Assembly (NCBI GenBank): GCA_019695345.1 | Contig: JAIBAE010000014.1 | Location: 1-64,000, forward strand | Length of the DNA: 64,000 nt | DNA from: Bacteroidota bacterium | Lineage (GTDB): Bacteria > Bacteroidota > Ignavibacteria > Kapaibacteriales > NICIL-2 | Direction: 5' to 3' | Part shown: positions 46,924 to 57,507 of the stretch, in pieces | How positions within the stretch are numbered: position 1 is the first letter of the stretch | Layout of the letters: each line of letters opens with the position of its first letter | The notes under the pieces: generated by a model | What the model saw: only the letters and a program-made list of their open reading frames with translations | Told to the model about the DNA's origin: nothing | Database searches by the model: none | Position numbers and translations under genes: made by a program

Positions 46924-47093
46924 GGTTACCCTACTGCAACGAAGCAATCCATAGTGCTCGCAAACCCTGTGCGAACCAATCCTTTTGCTTCGCGTTTATG
47001 TATTAATACCTCTCACCCTTACGACGCTGAACCGCTTTGCCCCGCCCGTGTGACGGCGCTGGCACGTTCGCTTCGACTGATTGCAGTAACCCA
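46924..47093. repeat. MITE-like element, family 2, between the Wzy-like and GT2 genes
   Basis: The left end is GGTTACCCTACTGCAACGAA followed by GCAATCC. The complement of the right end is GGGTTACTGCAATCAGTCGA followed by AGCGAACG. The inner GTGTGACGGCGC and CAAACCCTGTGCGAACC segments match other family 2 copies. The element ends 2 bases from the stop of the Wzy-like gene and interrupts the polysaccharide operon. Confidence 0.65.
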
Positions 47094-47095
47094 AA

Positions 47096-48484
47096 CTATC
47101 TAAATTGTAAGCGGCGTTGGTACAATCCGTTGTTTGTAAGTATTGTGTCAATCTCTTGTGTGTATTGCTTTGACTTTTCTGTAAGTTCAATTGTAGTTGC
47201 TGCTGTAATCATACAATACACAATTATTGAAGTTGCTTCGATAAATGTTGTACTTGTAAACGACGTTAGAAAATACAGCAACATATAACTAACACCAACA
47301 ACTGCTATATTTGATTCTCTGTGTTTCCAGAGGTAAAATGTATTTCTGAAATAATACACTAGGTATAAAACTGAGCCAACTACACCGCACCACATGAACA
47401 TTAATGACCAACTAATATCAGCCGTATCAATTTGGCGTGTACCATACTTATCAGCCCAACCTACAGAAAAATTAAGATACTGTGATTGATTAGCATCTTC
47501 GGTCAGGAAGCCTACACCAAATATAACTCCGGCCGGTTCCCTTGTAATAAAGTCCCAACGTTCCAAAACGTGAGCAATACGAAATGAGAACGAATCTTCG
47601 AATTTATTTGTGTTAGCATTAAAGCCGCCGGACATAGCATTTTTAATATCATCGAGTCCACTTTCAAGTCGTTCTCCAACTGCAGGAAACAATATTGGCA
47701 ACAAAGCAAATGCAGAAATGGTAGTTACAGTAAGTATTTTCTTCCAGAGCCCTGATGTTCTAAACAACCCCACAAAACCAATAACTACAATAAACCAGGT
47801 TATCCATGAACGGTGCAAGGTCATTACAAAAGCAATACTCATGATTGAGACAAAGGAAACTCGGATAAAAGTTCTAATTTTATCGGTGAACATAAGGTAT
47901 AACATACAGAATACTGTGTACTCAGGCAGATTATACAAACGCTTCCACTCACCAATTGCACCGCGACCCGATAACTCAACCACTTCATCAGACTGACGAT
48001 TAAGCAAGGTTACTCCAAAATAGATTTGTGCAAGAAAGATAAGACATTGCACAAATGTTATACCCACCATTATGTGTATAATTTTTTCGACTTCTTTATA
48101 ACTAAGTTGTTTAAATACAAAATATCCTAATAGGAAAAGAAATCTTCTAGCTACACGCAAAATAACCATCATATCATATTGAAGTACAAACTTGCTGTAT
48201 ATGATACTTATAAACACAAATCCTATAAATACCATAATTGCTCTTGCAATTGGGTCGGTTCGTAACATCTTAACATTATCCATCAAAGAACCGGTAAATG
48301 CAGTCATAAGAATAATTAGAGCGAAGTCAGCTCCTTTCTGAATTCCCATTCCTGTATCAAACCATAAGGCCGGAATTAACTGAAATCCGTTGGTAAGAAA
48401 GAAAAAGAAGATAATAACCGTGGCAACTTTTTGCTTTGTGAACCATAATCCACACGCTATTGCCAACAAGCCTAACCATATCAT
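47096..48484 (-). CDS. Wzy/O-antigen ligase-like polytopic membrane protein
   Basis: 462 residues with about 10-12 hydrophobic segments (for example VATVIIFFFFLTNGFQLIPA, IMVFIGFVFISII and VSFVSIMSIAFVMTL). There is a large hydrophilic loop near 265-345 (LESGLDDIKNAMSGG ... FSFRIAHVLERWDFI), and RxxW/H-type residues in LHRSWITW. This matches the O-antigen polymerase/ligase superfamily, in which a periplasmic loop binds lipid-linked sugar. Next to a flippase and glycosyltransferases it is most likely the Wzy polymerase; a WaaL-type ligase is the alternative. It starts 30 bases after the flippase gene. Confidence 0.85.
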   Translation of the reverse strand: MIWLGLLAIACGLWFTKQKVATVIIFFFFLTNGFQLIPALWFDTGMGIQKGADFALIILMTAFTGSLMDNVKMLRTDPIARAIMVFIGFVFISIIYSKFVLQYDMMVILRVARRFLFLLGYFVFKQLSYKEVEKIIHIMVGITFVQCLIFLAQIYFGVTLLNRQSDEVVELSGRGAIGEWKRLYNLPEYTVFCMLYLMFTDKIRTFIRVSFVSIMSIAFVMTLHRSWITWFIVVIGFVGLFRTSGLWKKILTVTTISAFALLPILFPAVGERLESGLDDIKNAMSGGFNANTNKFEDSFSFRIAHVLERWDFITREPAGVIFGVGFLTEDANQSQYLNFSVGWADKYGTRQIDTADISWSLMFMWCGVVGSVLYLVYYFRNTFYLWKHRESNIAVVGVSYMLLYFLTSFTSTTFIEATSIIVYCMITAATTIELTEKSKQYTQEIDTILTNNGLYQRRLQFR

Positions 48485-48514
48485 AATAGTATGAACAAAA
48501 AGTATAAAGGATAC

Positions 48515-50017
48515 CTAACGTTTTGCCAAATGTGTGCCAATAAACGAAACTACTCTTAGTATTAATGGATTCTGATACTGAGTAATTAAAACAATTGCCG
48601 AAAAAACTATAACAGCCCCACAAACTGCTACATATGTGGATAAGAATGTCAGTGAGGTTAAGGATACTATCAACGTAACTAAACAAAACAGCAAAAGAGT
48701 TATAACTAACCAAACAGTATATCTGTTGAACACTTCGCTGAATGCAATGTTATAATTCTTATGAAACGTACTTATCAAATAAACACTCCCTGTTATTAAT
48801 GCTAATCCCCACCCTAAAATACCGCCGTTAAATCCCAAAAAGTAACTAAGTAATAATCCGGCAATCGTATTTACGCTACCCATAATTACGTGACATATAG
48901 TATTGCTTCGTAAATTTCCTGTTCCTAAGTTTATCATATATGCAGGTACATTGAGAGTGTTTATACACCAACCAATTGATAACACGTACGATGAAAAAAC
49001 AAATGCATCAACATAACTTCCAATCCAAAAACGACTGATAATCGGTGTAAACCCAATCACTGCTCCAAACATGATGAATGACACCAAAAACATAACTTCT
49101 GCAGAGCGTTTATACACTATAGGAATCTCATCCTTATTAGACTCCTGCATGGTTGCAATCATTGGAACTATAGCTTGATAAGCAGATAATACAACACTTC
49201 TTAACTGAGTAATCATTTTGGCAGCCATATCGTAATATGTTACCATTGCCAAACCACCAAAATTGGTTAACAGTGCTTTTGTAATTGGTTCGGAAAACAA
49301 GGTTATACTCACCGATGCAGCCTGTGCATTGATTCCATAAGATAGCAACTCTCTGAATCGCGTAGTATTCCATCCAAAAAATAGTAAGCCAATTTCAGGT
49401 AATACTTTCCTTATCATATAGTAATTACCAAACAACATAAACAACGATTGTAACACCTGTGCAATACCAAGCCCAGGTAATCCTTGTGAGTCCACTAATA
49501 TGATACAAGCAAAGAAGTATAACAGAGTAGAGAAGATTGACAAAAAGCTACGATAATCCATACGCTGACTACCATCTAAACCTGACTGATATACCGATGT
49601 TAATGCTCCTAACAAGAACGAGAGTAAGGCATACGGTAATATTGAGATAGCCAGTGGCGTGTATTCGTTACCAACTAAAAGTGGGATTGTCCAACTAGCA
49701 CTAAGGTACCCTACCATTAAAACAAAACCAATTAATAATGTAACAGCAGTTGCTGCAGTTTTAATTACATCGGCGGCATTGTTACGTTCATTTAAGGCAA
49801 GCCATTTTGCAACAAATTTTACTACTCCTGTACTAATTCCCAACTCAGCAATTTTACTAACACTTGCCGTTGCAAATATCACCGACCAAACTCCTAAACT
49901 TTTTGTATCCAAGTGATGAAGAAGATACCTGTATAAATAAAACAATGTCACGGCAACCACTAAAGATTGCGTGACAGAGCTTATTACATTTATCAGGAAG
50001 CGGCGTTTATCATTCAT
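48515..50017 (-). CDS. Wzx-like polysaccharide flippase (MOP superfamily)
   Basis: 500 residues with about 12-14 hydrophobic segments. The first block MNDKRRFLINVISSVTQSLV and TKSLGVWSVIFATASVSKIA ... LGISTGVVKFVAKW resembles polysaccharide-transport proteins (Wzx/RfbX). It should move undecaprenyl-linked repeat units across the inner membrane for Wzy. It lies between gmd (31 bases) and the Wzy-like gene (30 bases), in the same direction. A basic N-terminus and no signal peptide fit the family. Confidence 0.9.
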   Translation of the reverse strand: MNDKRRFLINVISSVTQSLVVAVTLFYLYRYLLHHLDTKSLGVWSVIFATASVSKIAELGISTGVVKFVAKWLALNERNNAADVIKTAATAVTLLIGFVLMVGYLSASWTIPLLVGNEYTPLAISILPYALLSFLLGALTSVYQSGLDGSQRMDYRSFLSIFSTLLYFFACIILVDSQGLPGLGIAQVLQSLFMLFGNYYMIRKVLPEIGLLFFGWNTTRFRELLSYGINAQAASVSITLFSEPITKALLTNFGGLAMVTYYDMAAKMITQLRSVVLSAYQAIVPMIATMQESNKDEIPIVYKRSAEVMFLVSFIMFGAVIGFTPIISRFWIGSYVDAFVFSSYVLSIGWCINTLNVPAYMINLGTGNLRSNTICHVIMGSVNTIAGLLLSYFLGFNGGILGWGLALITGSVYLISTFHKNYNIAFSEVFNRYTVWLVITLLLFCLVTLIVSLTSLTFLSTYVAVCGAVIVFSAIVLITQYQNPLILRVVSFIGTHLAKR

Positions 50018-50048
50018 CAGATATTGATGTCAGTGTTGATGTGTGAAA

Positions 50049-51206
50049 TTAACCAACTTCATTGGTTATTGCATCGTAATAGGAAAATTTGTTTGCCGTC
50101 CAACGCATGTTGTGATGTTCTAATGACATGATTCCTTTGCCCGGTGGTACAAGTCCAACCGAATGCATATCGCAATCAATCATAATCTGTACTAACTCAT
50201 CAAAACTAAAACGTGGTTCCCAACCTAACTTTTGTTTAGCCTTTGAAATATCAGCTTGCAGGAAATCAACTTCGGTAGGACGAAAATACTTCGGATCAAT
50301 CTCTACGACAGTATCACCTGTTGTGAGAACGTTTTCCCAACGTTTATCTAATGAAGCAACAATACCTTTGGTTGAAAGCCCTTCGCCTATCCATACTATT
50401 TCTACACCGGCATATTGAAACGCTTTGTTGATAAACTCTCTTACTGTGTATGCTGAACCGGTTCCTACAACATAATCATCTGCTTGCTCCTGTTGAAGCA
50501 TCAACCACATCATTTCAACATATTCAGCGGCATATCCCCAATCACGCTTAGCTTCCAGATTTCCCATATATACTTTTTCCTGTTTACCTTTTAAGATATT
50601 GGCAACTGCACGGGTGATTTTTCTGGAAACAAAGATTTCTCCTCTTCGTGGACTCTCATGATTGAATAGAATTCCATTACAAGCAAACATATTATATGCT
50701 TCACGATAGTTAACAGTCATCCAGTACGAATACAGTTTAGCAGCGGCATACGGACTACATGGTTGGAACTTTGTGTTTTCGCTTTGTGGTGGAAGTGCAG
50801 TTCCAAACATCTCTGAAGAAGATGCCTGATAGAACTTTGATTTTATTCCACTTCTTCTAATTGCTTCCAGTATTCTGGTTGTACCTAAGCCGGTTACATC
50901 GCCGGTAAACTCAGGCATGTCAAAAGATATCCTTACATGGCTTTGCGCTGCTAAATGATAAACTTCATCTGGTTGAATAGAATACACTAATCCGGTTATC
51001 ATACCAGGGTCGGTTAAATCACCATAATGCAAAAACATTCTTGCATCAACTTCGTGTGGGTCCTGGTAAATATGGTCAATACGATGTGTATTAAAGGTGC
51101 TAGCACGGCGAATAATTCCGTGAACCTCATATCCTTTGCTCAATAAAAGTTCAGCCAGATACGAACCGTCCTGGCCGGTTATTCCGGTTATCAATGCTTT
51201 TTTCAT
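50049..51206 (-). CDS. gmd: GDP-mannose 4,6-dehydratase
   Basis: 385 residues from the ATG at 51206, which has AGGA 6 bases upstream (an ATG 18 bases earlier lacks SD support). The Rossmann motif is [19 protein letters not shown], followed by [23 protein letters not shown] (catalytic Ser/Glu), the YAAAK Tyr-Lys pair, and [20 protein letters not shown]. It converts GDP-mannose to GDP-4-keto-6-deoxymannose, the precursor of GDP-fucose, GDP-rhamnose or GDP-perosamine. The next enzyme (fcl, rmd or per) is not in the window, so the final sugar is unknown. It is the first gene of the polysaccharide unit. Confidence 0.97.
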   Translation of the reverse strand: MKKALITGITGQDGSYLAELLLSKGYEVHGIIRRASTFNTHRIDHIYQDPHEVDARMFLHYGDLTDPGMITGLVYSIQPDEVYHLAAQSHVRISFDMPEFTGDVTGLGTTRILEAIRRSGIKSKFYQASSSEMFGTALPPQSENTKFQPCSPYAAAKLYSYWMTVNYREAYNMFACNGILFNHESPRRGEIFVSRKITRAVANILKGKQEKVYMGNLEAKRDWGYAAEYVEMMWLMLQQEQADDYVVGTGSAYTVREFINKAFQYAGVEIVWIGEGLSTKGIVASLDKRWENVLTTGDTVVEIDPKYFRPTEVDFLQADISKAKQKLGWEPRFSFDELVQIMIDCDMHSVGLVPPGKGIMSLEHHNMRWTANKFSYYDAITNEVG

Positions 51207-51300
51207 GTCAATCCTTTGATTCAATTAGTTAGCAACCCACACTATGGTGCGGAATCCAGTGTATAGCGTTGCAGGAATTATGCCAAAACATATTTTTTCG

Positions 51301-51440
51301 TTGTTGCTATCGCAGACGGCACCACATCGTGCATACTAAACACTCATTTACTTGCCGGCAAGAATGGCGTGTAAGGTACTTTCCTGCAATAGGATGGGTA
51401 TATATTGAATGCTGTTTGGGGCAGTCATGCGATAGCAAAA
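51301..51440. repeat. MITE-like element, family 1, between gmd and the SBBP gene
   Basis: This is the best preserved family 1 ends pair. The left end is TTGTTGCTATCGCAGACGGC followed by ACC. The complement of the right end is TTTTGCTATCGCATGACTGC followed by CCCA. An internal AAGGTACTTTCCTGCAA block matches AGGTTCTTTCCCGCAA of other copies. It lies in the 354-base divergent gap 51207-51560. The rest of the gap is AT-rich and must hold the promoters of both neighbours, but no element matches the TTG/TAnnTTTG pattern convincingly. Confidence 0.75.
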
Positions 51441-51560
51441 TCTATAAATAAGCGAGTTGATTCTAAAATTCCCTAAAATTATTGTTCTTAAGGTGAATAG
51501 TATTAACTTGCATCTAGAAATTGTAGCAGCATAACAATCTCTACTTCCTTATTTGTAGAA

Positions 51561-54500
51561 ATGTCAATCACATCACATTGTAAAAGTAATACACGTTTTG
51601 TGTTACTCTGTATAGTATTTGGCTTTATTAGCTCATGTACCGAACCACTATTTGCTTCAACTACCCATTTTTCGTTTCTTGAAAATCACGGACAGGTTAT
51701 TGATGATGCCGGAATCAAGAGGTACGAAATACTATTCTATGCAAATCTTCCTGGTTTAACGATGTACTTTACGAAGTCATCCTTTTACTATGTTCAAATA
51801 CAACAGGAAACAAGCAGCAAGACAATTGTTAACAATCCATTCCATACACACACACATGATGAGGTTTCGGATGTATTCTTTAACCGTTTTACAACACAAG
51901 TAAACTTTATTGGTTGTAATTCATTGGTAACAATTCAACCAAACAACATTACACCGTATTATCAAAACTTCTATCTTTCACATTGCGGTACAGGTATAGA
52001 ACAAGTGCGTACTTACAGTGAAATAGTATATCGCGAGATATACAAGGGAATAGATGTGCGTTTTTACTTCTATAATTCCGCATTAAAGTTTGAATATATT
52101 GTTCACCCGGGTGCCAATCCTAATCAGATTCAATTAGAGTACTCTAAAGATGCGAATTTGTTATTGAGTGAAGACGGTGATTTATTATTGAGAACAACAC
52201 TTGGTATAATTAGAGATAGTAAACCATTTACGTATTATCAAAGTGATGCTGAGGAATCAATCCGTTCATCTTTTGCAATTGATGATAACATACTTCATTT
52301 TAAGATAGCAGAATATAATACCAACAAAAAGATAATTATTGACCCTGCAATCCAGTGGTCAACGTATTTTGGTGGTGTAGGAGAAGATGAGGTTGCACAC
52401 ATATGTATTGATAAAAACAATAACAACATTATTATTGGTAGGACTTATAGTCTTAATTTTCCAATCAAGGTTGGATTTCAGTCCAAATCTGCTGGAGTTT
52501 CTGATGCTTTCATATCGCAGTTAAACTCTGATGGGAAGTTACTGTGGAGCACATATTTTGGTGGAACCCAAACTGAAGTGAATGACAAAGACCATTGTGA
52601 CTTATTTGTAGATAATAATAATGATATTGTTTTTACTTGCTGTACTAATAGTCTGGATATTCTTTGTAAGAATCCATTCCAGAGTTCAAAGTCATCTAAT
52701 TTCGATATAGTTATTGGCAAACTGACAAATACTGGGAATCTTATTTGGTCTTCGTATTGTGGTGGCAATGATGACGATGACAGTTTTGGAATAACGACCG
52801 ATAACAACAACAATATTTATGTTATTGGCATTACCGCATCAGATAACTTTCCGCAAACCGACAACCCAAATATTATTGAGCGGATAAACAAACGATTTGG
52901 GAAGGCAAAAGATGGATTTATTATTAAAATACGTTCCAACGGTACACCTGTGTGGAGTGAGTACTACGGTGGGAGCGATTTTGAGTATGTAAAAGGAATT
53001 GTAACCGACCAGAATGGTGGAATCTATGTTTGTGGATACACACAAAGTACTGACTTTAGAGTTACATCTTCTGCTATTCAAAAATCGAACAATGGTGGAA
53101 CCGATGGATTTGTTATGAGATTTGATGCATTTGGGTCAGTGATATGGAGCTCTTATTTCGGTGGAGATAATTATGACGCATTATATAGTATTAGCATTGA
53201 TTCTTCTTCATTGCGACAACCCAAAATCATACTCTGCGGTACAACACAAAGTACCAATCTCCAGAATCTACATACATTTGTCAGTGATACTCTATCTGGA
53301 AACTCAGATATTGTACTCTTATCCTTATCCAATGATGGAATTGCAAACTGGGCAAAGTTATATGGAGGCCTTAACCTTGATGAAGCAACAGCTGTTTGCG
53401 TTGATAGAGATAATCACCTTATCATGACTGGCTTCACAGGTAGTGACGTAATAACTTCTCACTTCCCTCTCTTGGGTGGTTTTCAGAGTACATTTGGTGG
53501 TTATGGTGACTGCTATGTTATGAAACTGACCGAATTTGGGAAACTGGAATTCTGTTCATATTTAGGTGGTTCGGGTGCAGAGCAGGCATTAGACATTGCA
53601 ACAGACTCAGCAACTAATTTTATTACTGTTGGTTATACAATAAGTAAAAACAACTTCCCAATTGTTAATGCAGAGTACCCTCAACCTCCTGAAATTACAG
53701 CAGTCAGCGATGGATTCATCACTAAAATTTGTAATATGGAGATACCTACTATTTCATATAACAATAAACCAGAGTATTGCAAAGGCAACACATTTGATGT
53801 TACACTCAAACAACAAACCTCTGTTGTATATTCTGATATTGAATGGTTATTGCTTCGATATGGATCGGCAACTGTAATAGGTAAGTCTCATTCATGTACT
53901 TTACCATCAACATTAGACTCAGGGCAATACAAATTGATTTGTAATGTAAAGAATTCTAAACAATGCCCAGGCAGCACCGATACCTTAATTATTAATGTTT
54001 TTGAGGCTCCGACACTTTTAGTTCGCGACTACAGAATTTGTAAAGGTGATGTCATAACAATTGACTCGCTGGGTATTAAAGGCCAGCAGCCGTTTTCTTT
54101 TCTTTGGGATAACACTTCAACGTTAGATGATCGTACAAAACAATACCCTATTGCATCTCCTACTGTTACAACACAGTATACAGTATTGGTTAGTGATAAA
54201 AATGGTTGTACTTCAACTGCAAAAGTTACGGTACAAGTTTTAGATTTACCTAAAGTAGTTATAAGTTCATCCGGTTCTTTAGAATTTTGTAAAGGTAATA
54301 ACGTAACATTGGATGCGGGTAATGGGTATGATAGGTATTTATGGTCCAACGGTGCAACCACGCAAACAATCACAGTAGATACCAGTGGAACTTTTTCAGT
54401 TTCAGTCTTCTATTCAAGTGGTTGTACGGCTACATCACCTTTAGTTAGTGTTGTTGTTCATGACTTACCTTTTCCAACAATCATCAGAGTTGGGGATGCA

Positions 54501-55352
54501 CTTCAAACTGAAAGTGCATCTACATATCAATGGTTTTTAGACGGTACTATGCTGAGTGGGGCAACCAACCAACAAATACAACTAACCAAAGCAGGTATAT
54601 ATTCTGTGAAAGTAAGTAATCAGTTTGGTTGTGTTGGAATATCTGCTCCATATAATGCGACTATACTTGGAAAATCAGAAATTGCAATTGGCAGTGCAAC
54701 CGGTTTTGTTGGTACGTCTGTCTCAATCCCATTATCATTGCTCTCTTCTGATAAACTGGATATATTACAAGCGGATTCTTTTGCCATCAAAGTTTCATAT
54801 AATGCAAGTTTGTTGAGTCTAACTTCACTCACAAACCAAGTGTTATTTACACCACCTATCATTAACAAAGGAAGAGCTACAGTCCTGTTAACCGGTAAAC
54901 GAAGTTCAACTTCGGGTGTGTTATCTGCATTGTCCTTTAATGTAACATTGGGCGACTCTGAAGAAACCGTTTTAAGTATAGATGATGTACAATGGAATGC
55001 TAACAACGTCTCAGTGAAACGTAGTAATGGATTGTTCACCCTAGCAGGGCTTTGCAAGAAAAACGGCACAAGATTGTTTAAGGATAATGGTGAAATACAA
55101 CTTCATCAGATTAAACCTAACCCATCCGGTGATAAAGCCGAGTTAGTTTTTTCGATAATAGAACAAGGCAGAACCACAATTCAGATGTTCGATATTAATG
55201 GGAAACTTATAGAAACTCTCCTTGACAAAGAACAAACAGATGGTGAATACACCCTGTTGATTAACACTCTGGAATATCCTGAGGGTACGTATTTTATAAG
55301 AATGCAAACTCCTTCGCAAGTTCGTTCTACATCATTTGTAATTCAGCGATAA
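51561..55352 (+). CDS. Secreted SBBP seven-bladed propeller protein with T9SS-type sorting domain
   Basis: 1263 residues. A hydrophobic N-terminus (about 12-33) could be a signal peptide cut after LFAS or a lipoprotein signal at FISSC. An N-terminal domain (FLENHGQVIDDAG ... YREIYKGIDVRFYF) typical of SBBP proteins is followed by exactly seven blades, each with a W-x-x-x-YxGG-like motif (WSTYFGG, WSTYFGG, WSSYCGG, WSEYYGG, WSSYFGG, WAKLYGG, CSYLGG; about 265-700). Ig/PKD-like domains with CKG.. and YLWSNGATTQTI motifs come next, then a cohesin-like domain (about 1040-1150) and a T9SS sorting domain (IKPNPSGDKAELVF ... GTYFIRMQ). Probably a surface adhesin or structural protein. The next gene follows with no gap. 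Confidence 0.88.
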   Translation: MSITSHCKSNTRFVLLCIVFGFISSCTEPLFASTTHFSFLENHGQVIDDAGIKRYEILFYANLPGLTMYFTKSSFYYVQIQQETSSKTIVNNPFHTHTHDEVSDVFFNRFTTQVNFIGCNSLVTIQPNNITPYYQNFYLSHCGTGIEQVRTYSEIVYREIYKGIDVRFYFYNSALKFEYIVHPGANPNQIQLEYSKDANLLLSEDGDLLLRTTLGIIRDSKPFTYYQSDAEESIRSSFAIDDNILHFKIAEYNTNKKIIIDPAIQWSTYFGGVGEDEVAHICIDKNNNNIIIGRTYSLNFPIKVGFQSKSAGVSDAFISQLNSDGKLLWSTYFGGTQTEVNDKDHCDLFVDNNNDIVFTCCTNSLDILCKNPFQSSKSSNFDIVIGKLTNTGNLIWSSYCGGNDDDDSFGITTDNNNNIYVIGITASDNFPQTDNPNIIERINKRFGKAKDGFIIKIRSNGTPVWSEYYGGSDFEYVKGIVTDQNGGIYVCGYTQSTDFRVTSSAIQKSNNGGTDGFVMRFDAFGSVIWSSYFGGDNYDALYSISIDSSSLRQPKIILCGTTQSTNLQNLHTFVSDTLSGNSDIVLLSLSNDGIANWAKLYGGLNLDEATAVCVDRDNHLIMTGFTGSDVITSHFPLLGGFQSTFGGYGDCYVMKLTEFGKLEFCSYLGGSGAEQALDIATDSATNFITVGYTISKNNFPIVNAEYPQPPEITAVSDGFITKICNMEIPTISYNNKPEYCKGNTFDVTLKQQTSVVYSDIEWLLLRYGSATVIGKSHSCTLPSTLDSGQYKLICNVKNSKQCPGSTDTLIINVFEAPTLLVRDYRICKGDVITIDSLGIKGQQPFSFLWDNTSTLDDRTKQYPIASPTVTTQYTVLVSDKNGCTSTAKVTVQVLDLPKVVISSSGSLEFCKGNNVTLDAGNGYDRYLWSNGATTQTITVDTSGTFSVSVFYSSGCTATSPLVSVVVHDLPFPTIIRVGDALQTESASTYQWFLDGTMLSGATNQQIQLTKAGIYSVKVSNQFGCVGISAPYNATILGKSEIAIGSATGFVGTSVSIPLSLLSSDKLDILQADSFAIKVSYNASLLSLTSLTNQVLFTPPIINKGRATVLLTGKRSSTSGVLSALSFNVTLGDSEETVLSIDDVQWNANNVSVKRSNGLFTLAGLCKKNGTRLFKDNGEIQLHQIKPNPSGDKAELVFSIIEQGRTTIQMFDINGKLIETLLDKEQTDGEYTLLINTLEYPEGTYFIRMQTPSQVRSTSFVIQR

Positions 55353-57491
55353 TTGAGTACATATTGTTATCCATATTACTCACTTCGTTCTTTTACAAAT
55401 TCATGTTTGTGTATTGGATTGTGTTTCCTTTCACACTTTGTTTCAGTTGCTCAAACACCAGATTCAACTTCCACACCCTATGGTGCTGTTGGTATTTGTG
55501 TTTCTCCTGTAATTGATTTTCACAAAGCATCGTTTTCCGAACTTCCTGGTGTTCCTAATTGTTGTCCACAATTTACATCTACATCGGGACTCGGCTCATT
55601 GGTTGGGTTAACCTGGGAAAAGTCAATGTCTTTGACTTCCTTGCCTTTAATAGGGAAACATATTCCATCATATATCACCCCTGCCCTACTAAGTAGCAAA
55701 TTATATTACGAGCAGAGCAATGCAAATTTTTTGGATTTTGAATCTACAAAAGTCAAGGTTAATGATAAAGAGCAAGAAGGAAAATTCAGCCATGAACTTA
55801 ATACATCAATATCCACTTTAAATCTTGAGTTAGCAATTGGCAAGGAGAACATCTGGAAGCAGCTTAGTTTGCACACCGGGTTAAAAATTGGCACTGTACT
55901 TTCGTCATCTTACCAACAGGTAGAACGCATAGCAGAACCTACATCTGTTGGAGTGTTTCCAGAAAATAATTTAAGAACAAGGAATCAAGATAGTGGTGCA
56001 ATTCCTGCCATCAATTCACCATCTATCGGTATGTTTCTAGGGGCTTCATGGAAATTACCTTTAACGCTTGACAATTCAGTTTATGCCAGACCGGAGTTGT
56101 TTGGGTATATCCCATTTACTAATAATGTCAGCGGGATTGCATGGAGTACTTATGCGGTACGTTTAGGGGTTTCGTTGTTTTATGTGCTTCCGGAGTATAT
56201 CAGTATCGAACCAAAGTATGATACAATTCCAATTCTCAGAAATCCTTTTGTACTTACTAACAATATTTACATTAAACCGGTTTGGCTAAGTGAACTAACA
56301 CCTGTGCGTGGTATTGTTGATTTGAGAGTTGTTCAAAAAAATGAACTTCTATCAGAAAAAAATGTGGATACCATTACCATAAATGGAAGTTATGAAACTA
56401 CAGTGAAGCCAATTCTAAACTACGTCTTCTTTGATGTTTTATCTTCTGACATCCCCCAACGCTACAAGTTATTAAAAGAAGATGAAGTTGAGAACTTCTC
56501 AATGAAATCATTGTATCACTCTGGTATGTTGGAAACTTATTATCACCTACTAAACATAATAGCACAAAGAATGCGCGAAATCCCGGAAGCGAAAATCACG
56601 TTAACTGGATGCAACATGGGAAATACCGTAGAAGGCGGGAAAACCGATTTATCGCGTAAACGTGCCGAGGCTGTTCGCGATTATTTGGTGAATGTTTGGA
56701 AGATAGATGAATCACGCATTAAAATTAATGCGCGTAACAAACCAGCAAAGCCTTCTTTTTATAGCGATGTTGATGGTGAAGAGGAAAACCGCCGGGTTGA
56801 GATTACATCTAATGTTCTTAACCTACTCGAGCCTGTGTATTCAACCGATACAATTTACACTGCCATACCAAATACTATTTACGTAAAGCCAACAAACAAC
56901 TTTGCCGGCGAAGCAAAAACTTGGTCGGTTACCGCATCGTTAAACAAAGAAATCAGTAAAGAGTTTAACACAGGAATTCCTGAACAACCAGAGTACGAAA
57001 TGAATGTTGAGGAATTTCTCAAATACATTACTCCTTCCGATTCTCAATTTGTTTTTTCGTATAAAGTAACCGATAGCAAAGGTGCCTCTTACACTTCTAA
57101 AAATGTAAATGTTGTGATCAAAACACAGACAACACACCGTACAGCAGTACAAGATTCTGTTGGCAAACACATAGAAAAATACAATCTAATTTTATTCGAT
57201 TACGATGATGCAAGTTTTACCCCATTGCACGAACGAACATTAAATTTGATACGCTCTTCTATCACTCCAGAATCCGTTATTTATATCACCGGATATACCG
57301 ACAGAATGGGCGATGATGATTACAATCAAAACCTATCGGAGAAAAGGGCTAAAGCTGTTGCCAATGCACTGGGGCTTAGTGCTAATGTTCATGTTGTGGG
57401 TATCGGAGAAAGTGTGATTCTCTATAATAATTCCACCCCCGAAGGTAGATTTTACAGCAGAACTATCGAAATCAAAATTGAAAAACCGTAG
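55353..57491 (+). CDS. Outer-membrane protein with two OmpA modules
   Basis: 712 residues if translation begins at TTG 55353, the base directly after the upstream stop. No ATG occurs before the signal peptide (LCIGLCFLSHFVSVAQ), so a TTG start or re-initiation is required. Residues 40-290 alternate like a beta-barrel (GAVGICVSPV, LGSLVGLTWEKSM, VRLGVSLFYVLP). The first OmpA-like module (about 355-480) has LSRKRAEAVRDYL and NRRVEI but GCNMGN where GHTD is expected, so the Asp ligand is missing. The second (about 611-710) has GYTDRMGDDDYNQNLSEKRA and SRTIEI. It should bind peptidoglycan and anchor a surface structure, perhaps the adjacent SBBP protein. Confidence 0.85.
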   Translation: MSTYCYPYYSLRSFTNSCLCIGLCFLSHFVSVAQTPDSTSTPYGAVGICVSPVIDFHKASFSELPGVPNCCPQFTSTSGLGSLVGLTWEKSMSLTSLPLIGKHIPSYITPALLSSKLYYEQSNANFLDFESTKVKVNDKEQEGKFSHELNTSISTLNLELAIGKENIWKQLSLHTGLKIGTVLSSSYQQVERIAEPTSVGVFPENNLRTRNQDSGAIPAINSPSIGMFLGASWKLPLTLDNSVYARPELFGYIPFTNNVSGIAWSTYAVRLGVSLFYVLPEYISIEPKYDTIPILRNPFVLTNNIYIKPVWLSELTPVRGIVDLRVVQKNELLSEKNVDTITINGSYETTVKPILNYVFFDVLSSDIPQRYKLLKEDEVENFSMKSLYHSGMLETYYHLLNIIAQRMREIPEAKITLTGCNMGNTVEGGKTDLSRKRAEAVRDYLVNVWKIDESRIKINARNKPAKPSFYSDVDGEEENRRVEITSNVLNLLEPVYSTDTIYTAIPNTIYVKPTNNFAGEAKTWSVTASLNKEISKEFNTGIPEQPEYEMNVEEFLKYITPSDSQFVFSYKVTDSKGASYTSKNVNVVIKTQTTHRTAVQDSVGKHIEKYNLILFDYDDASFTPLHERTLNLIRSSITPESVIYITGYTDRMGDDDYNQNLSEKRAKAVANALGLSANVHVVGIGESVILYNNSTPEGRFYSRTIEIKIEKP

Positions 57492-57507
57492 TGATAACGT
57501 CATTCGA

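Noticed and set aside
54620-55069. 149-codon open frame on the minus strand
   Set aside because: It is antisense to the cohesin-like part of the SBBP protein, with no SD or domain; a shadow of the real frame.
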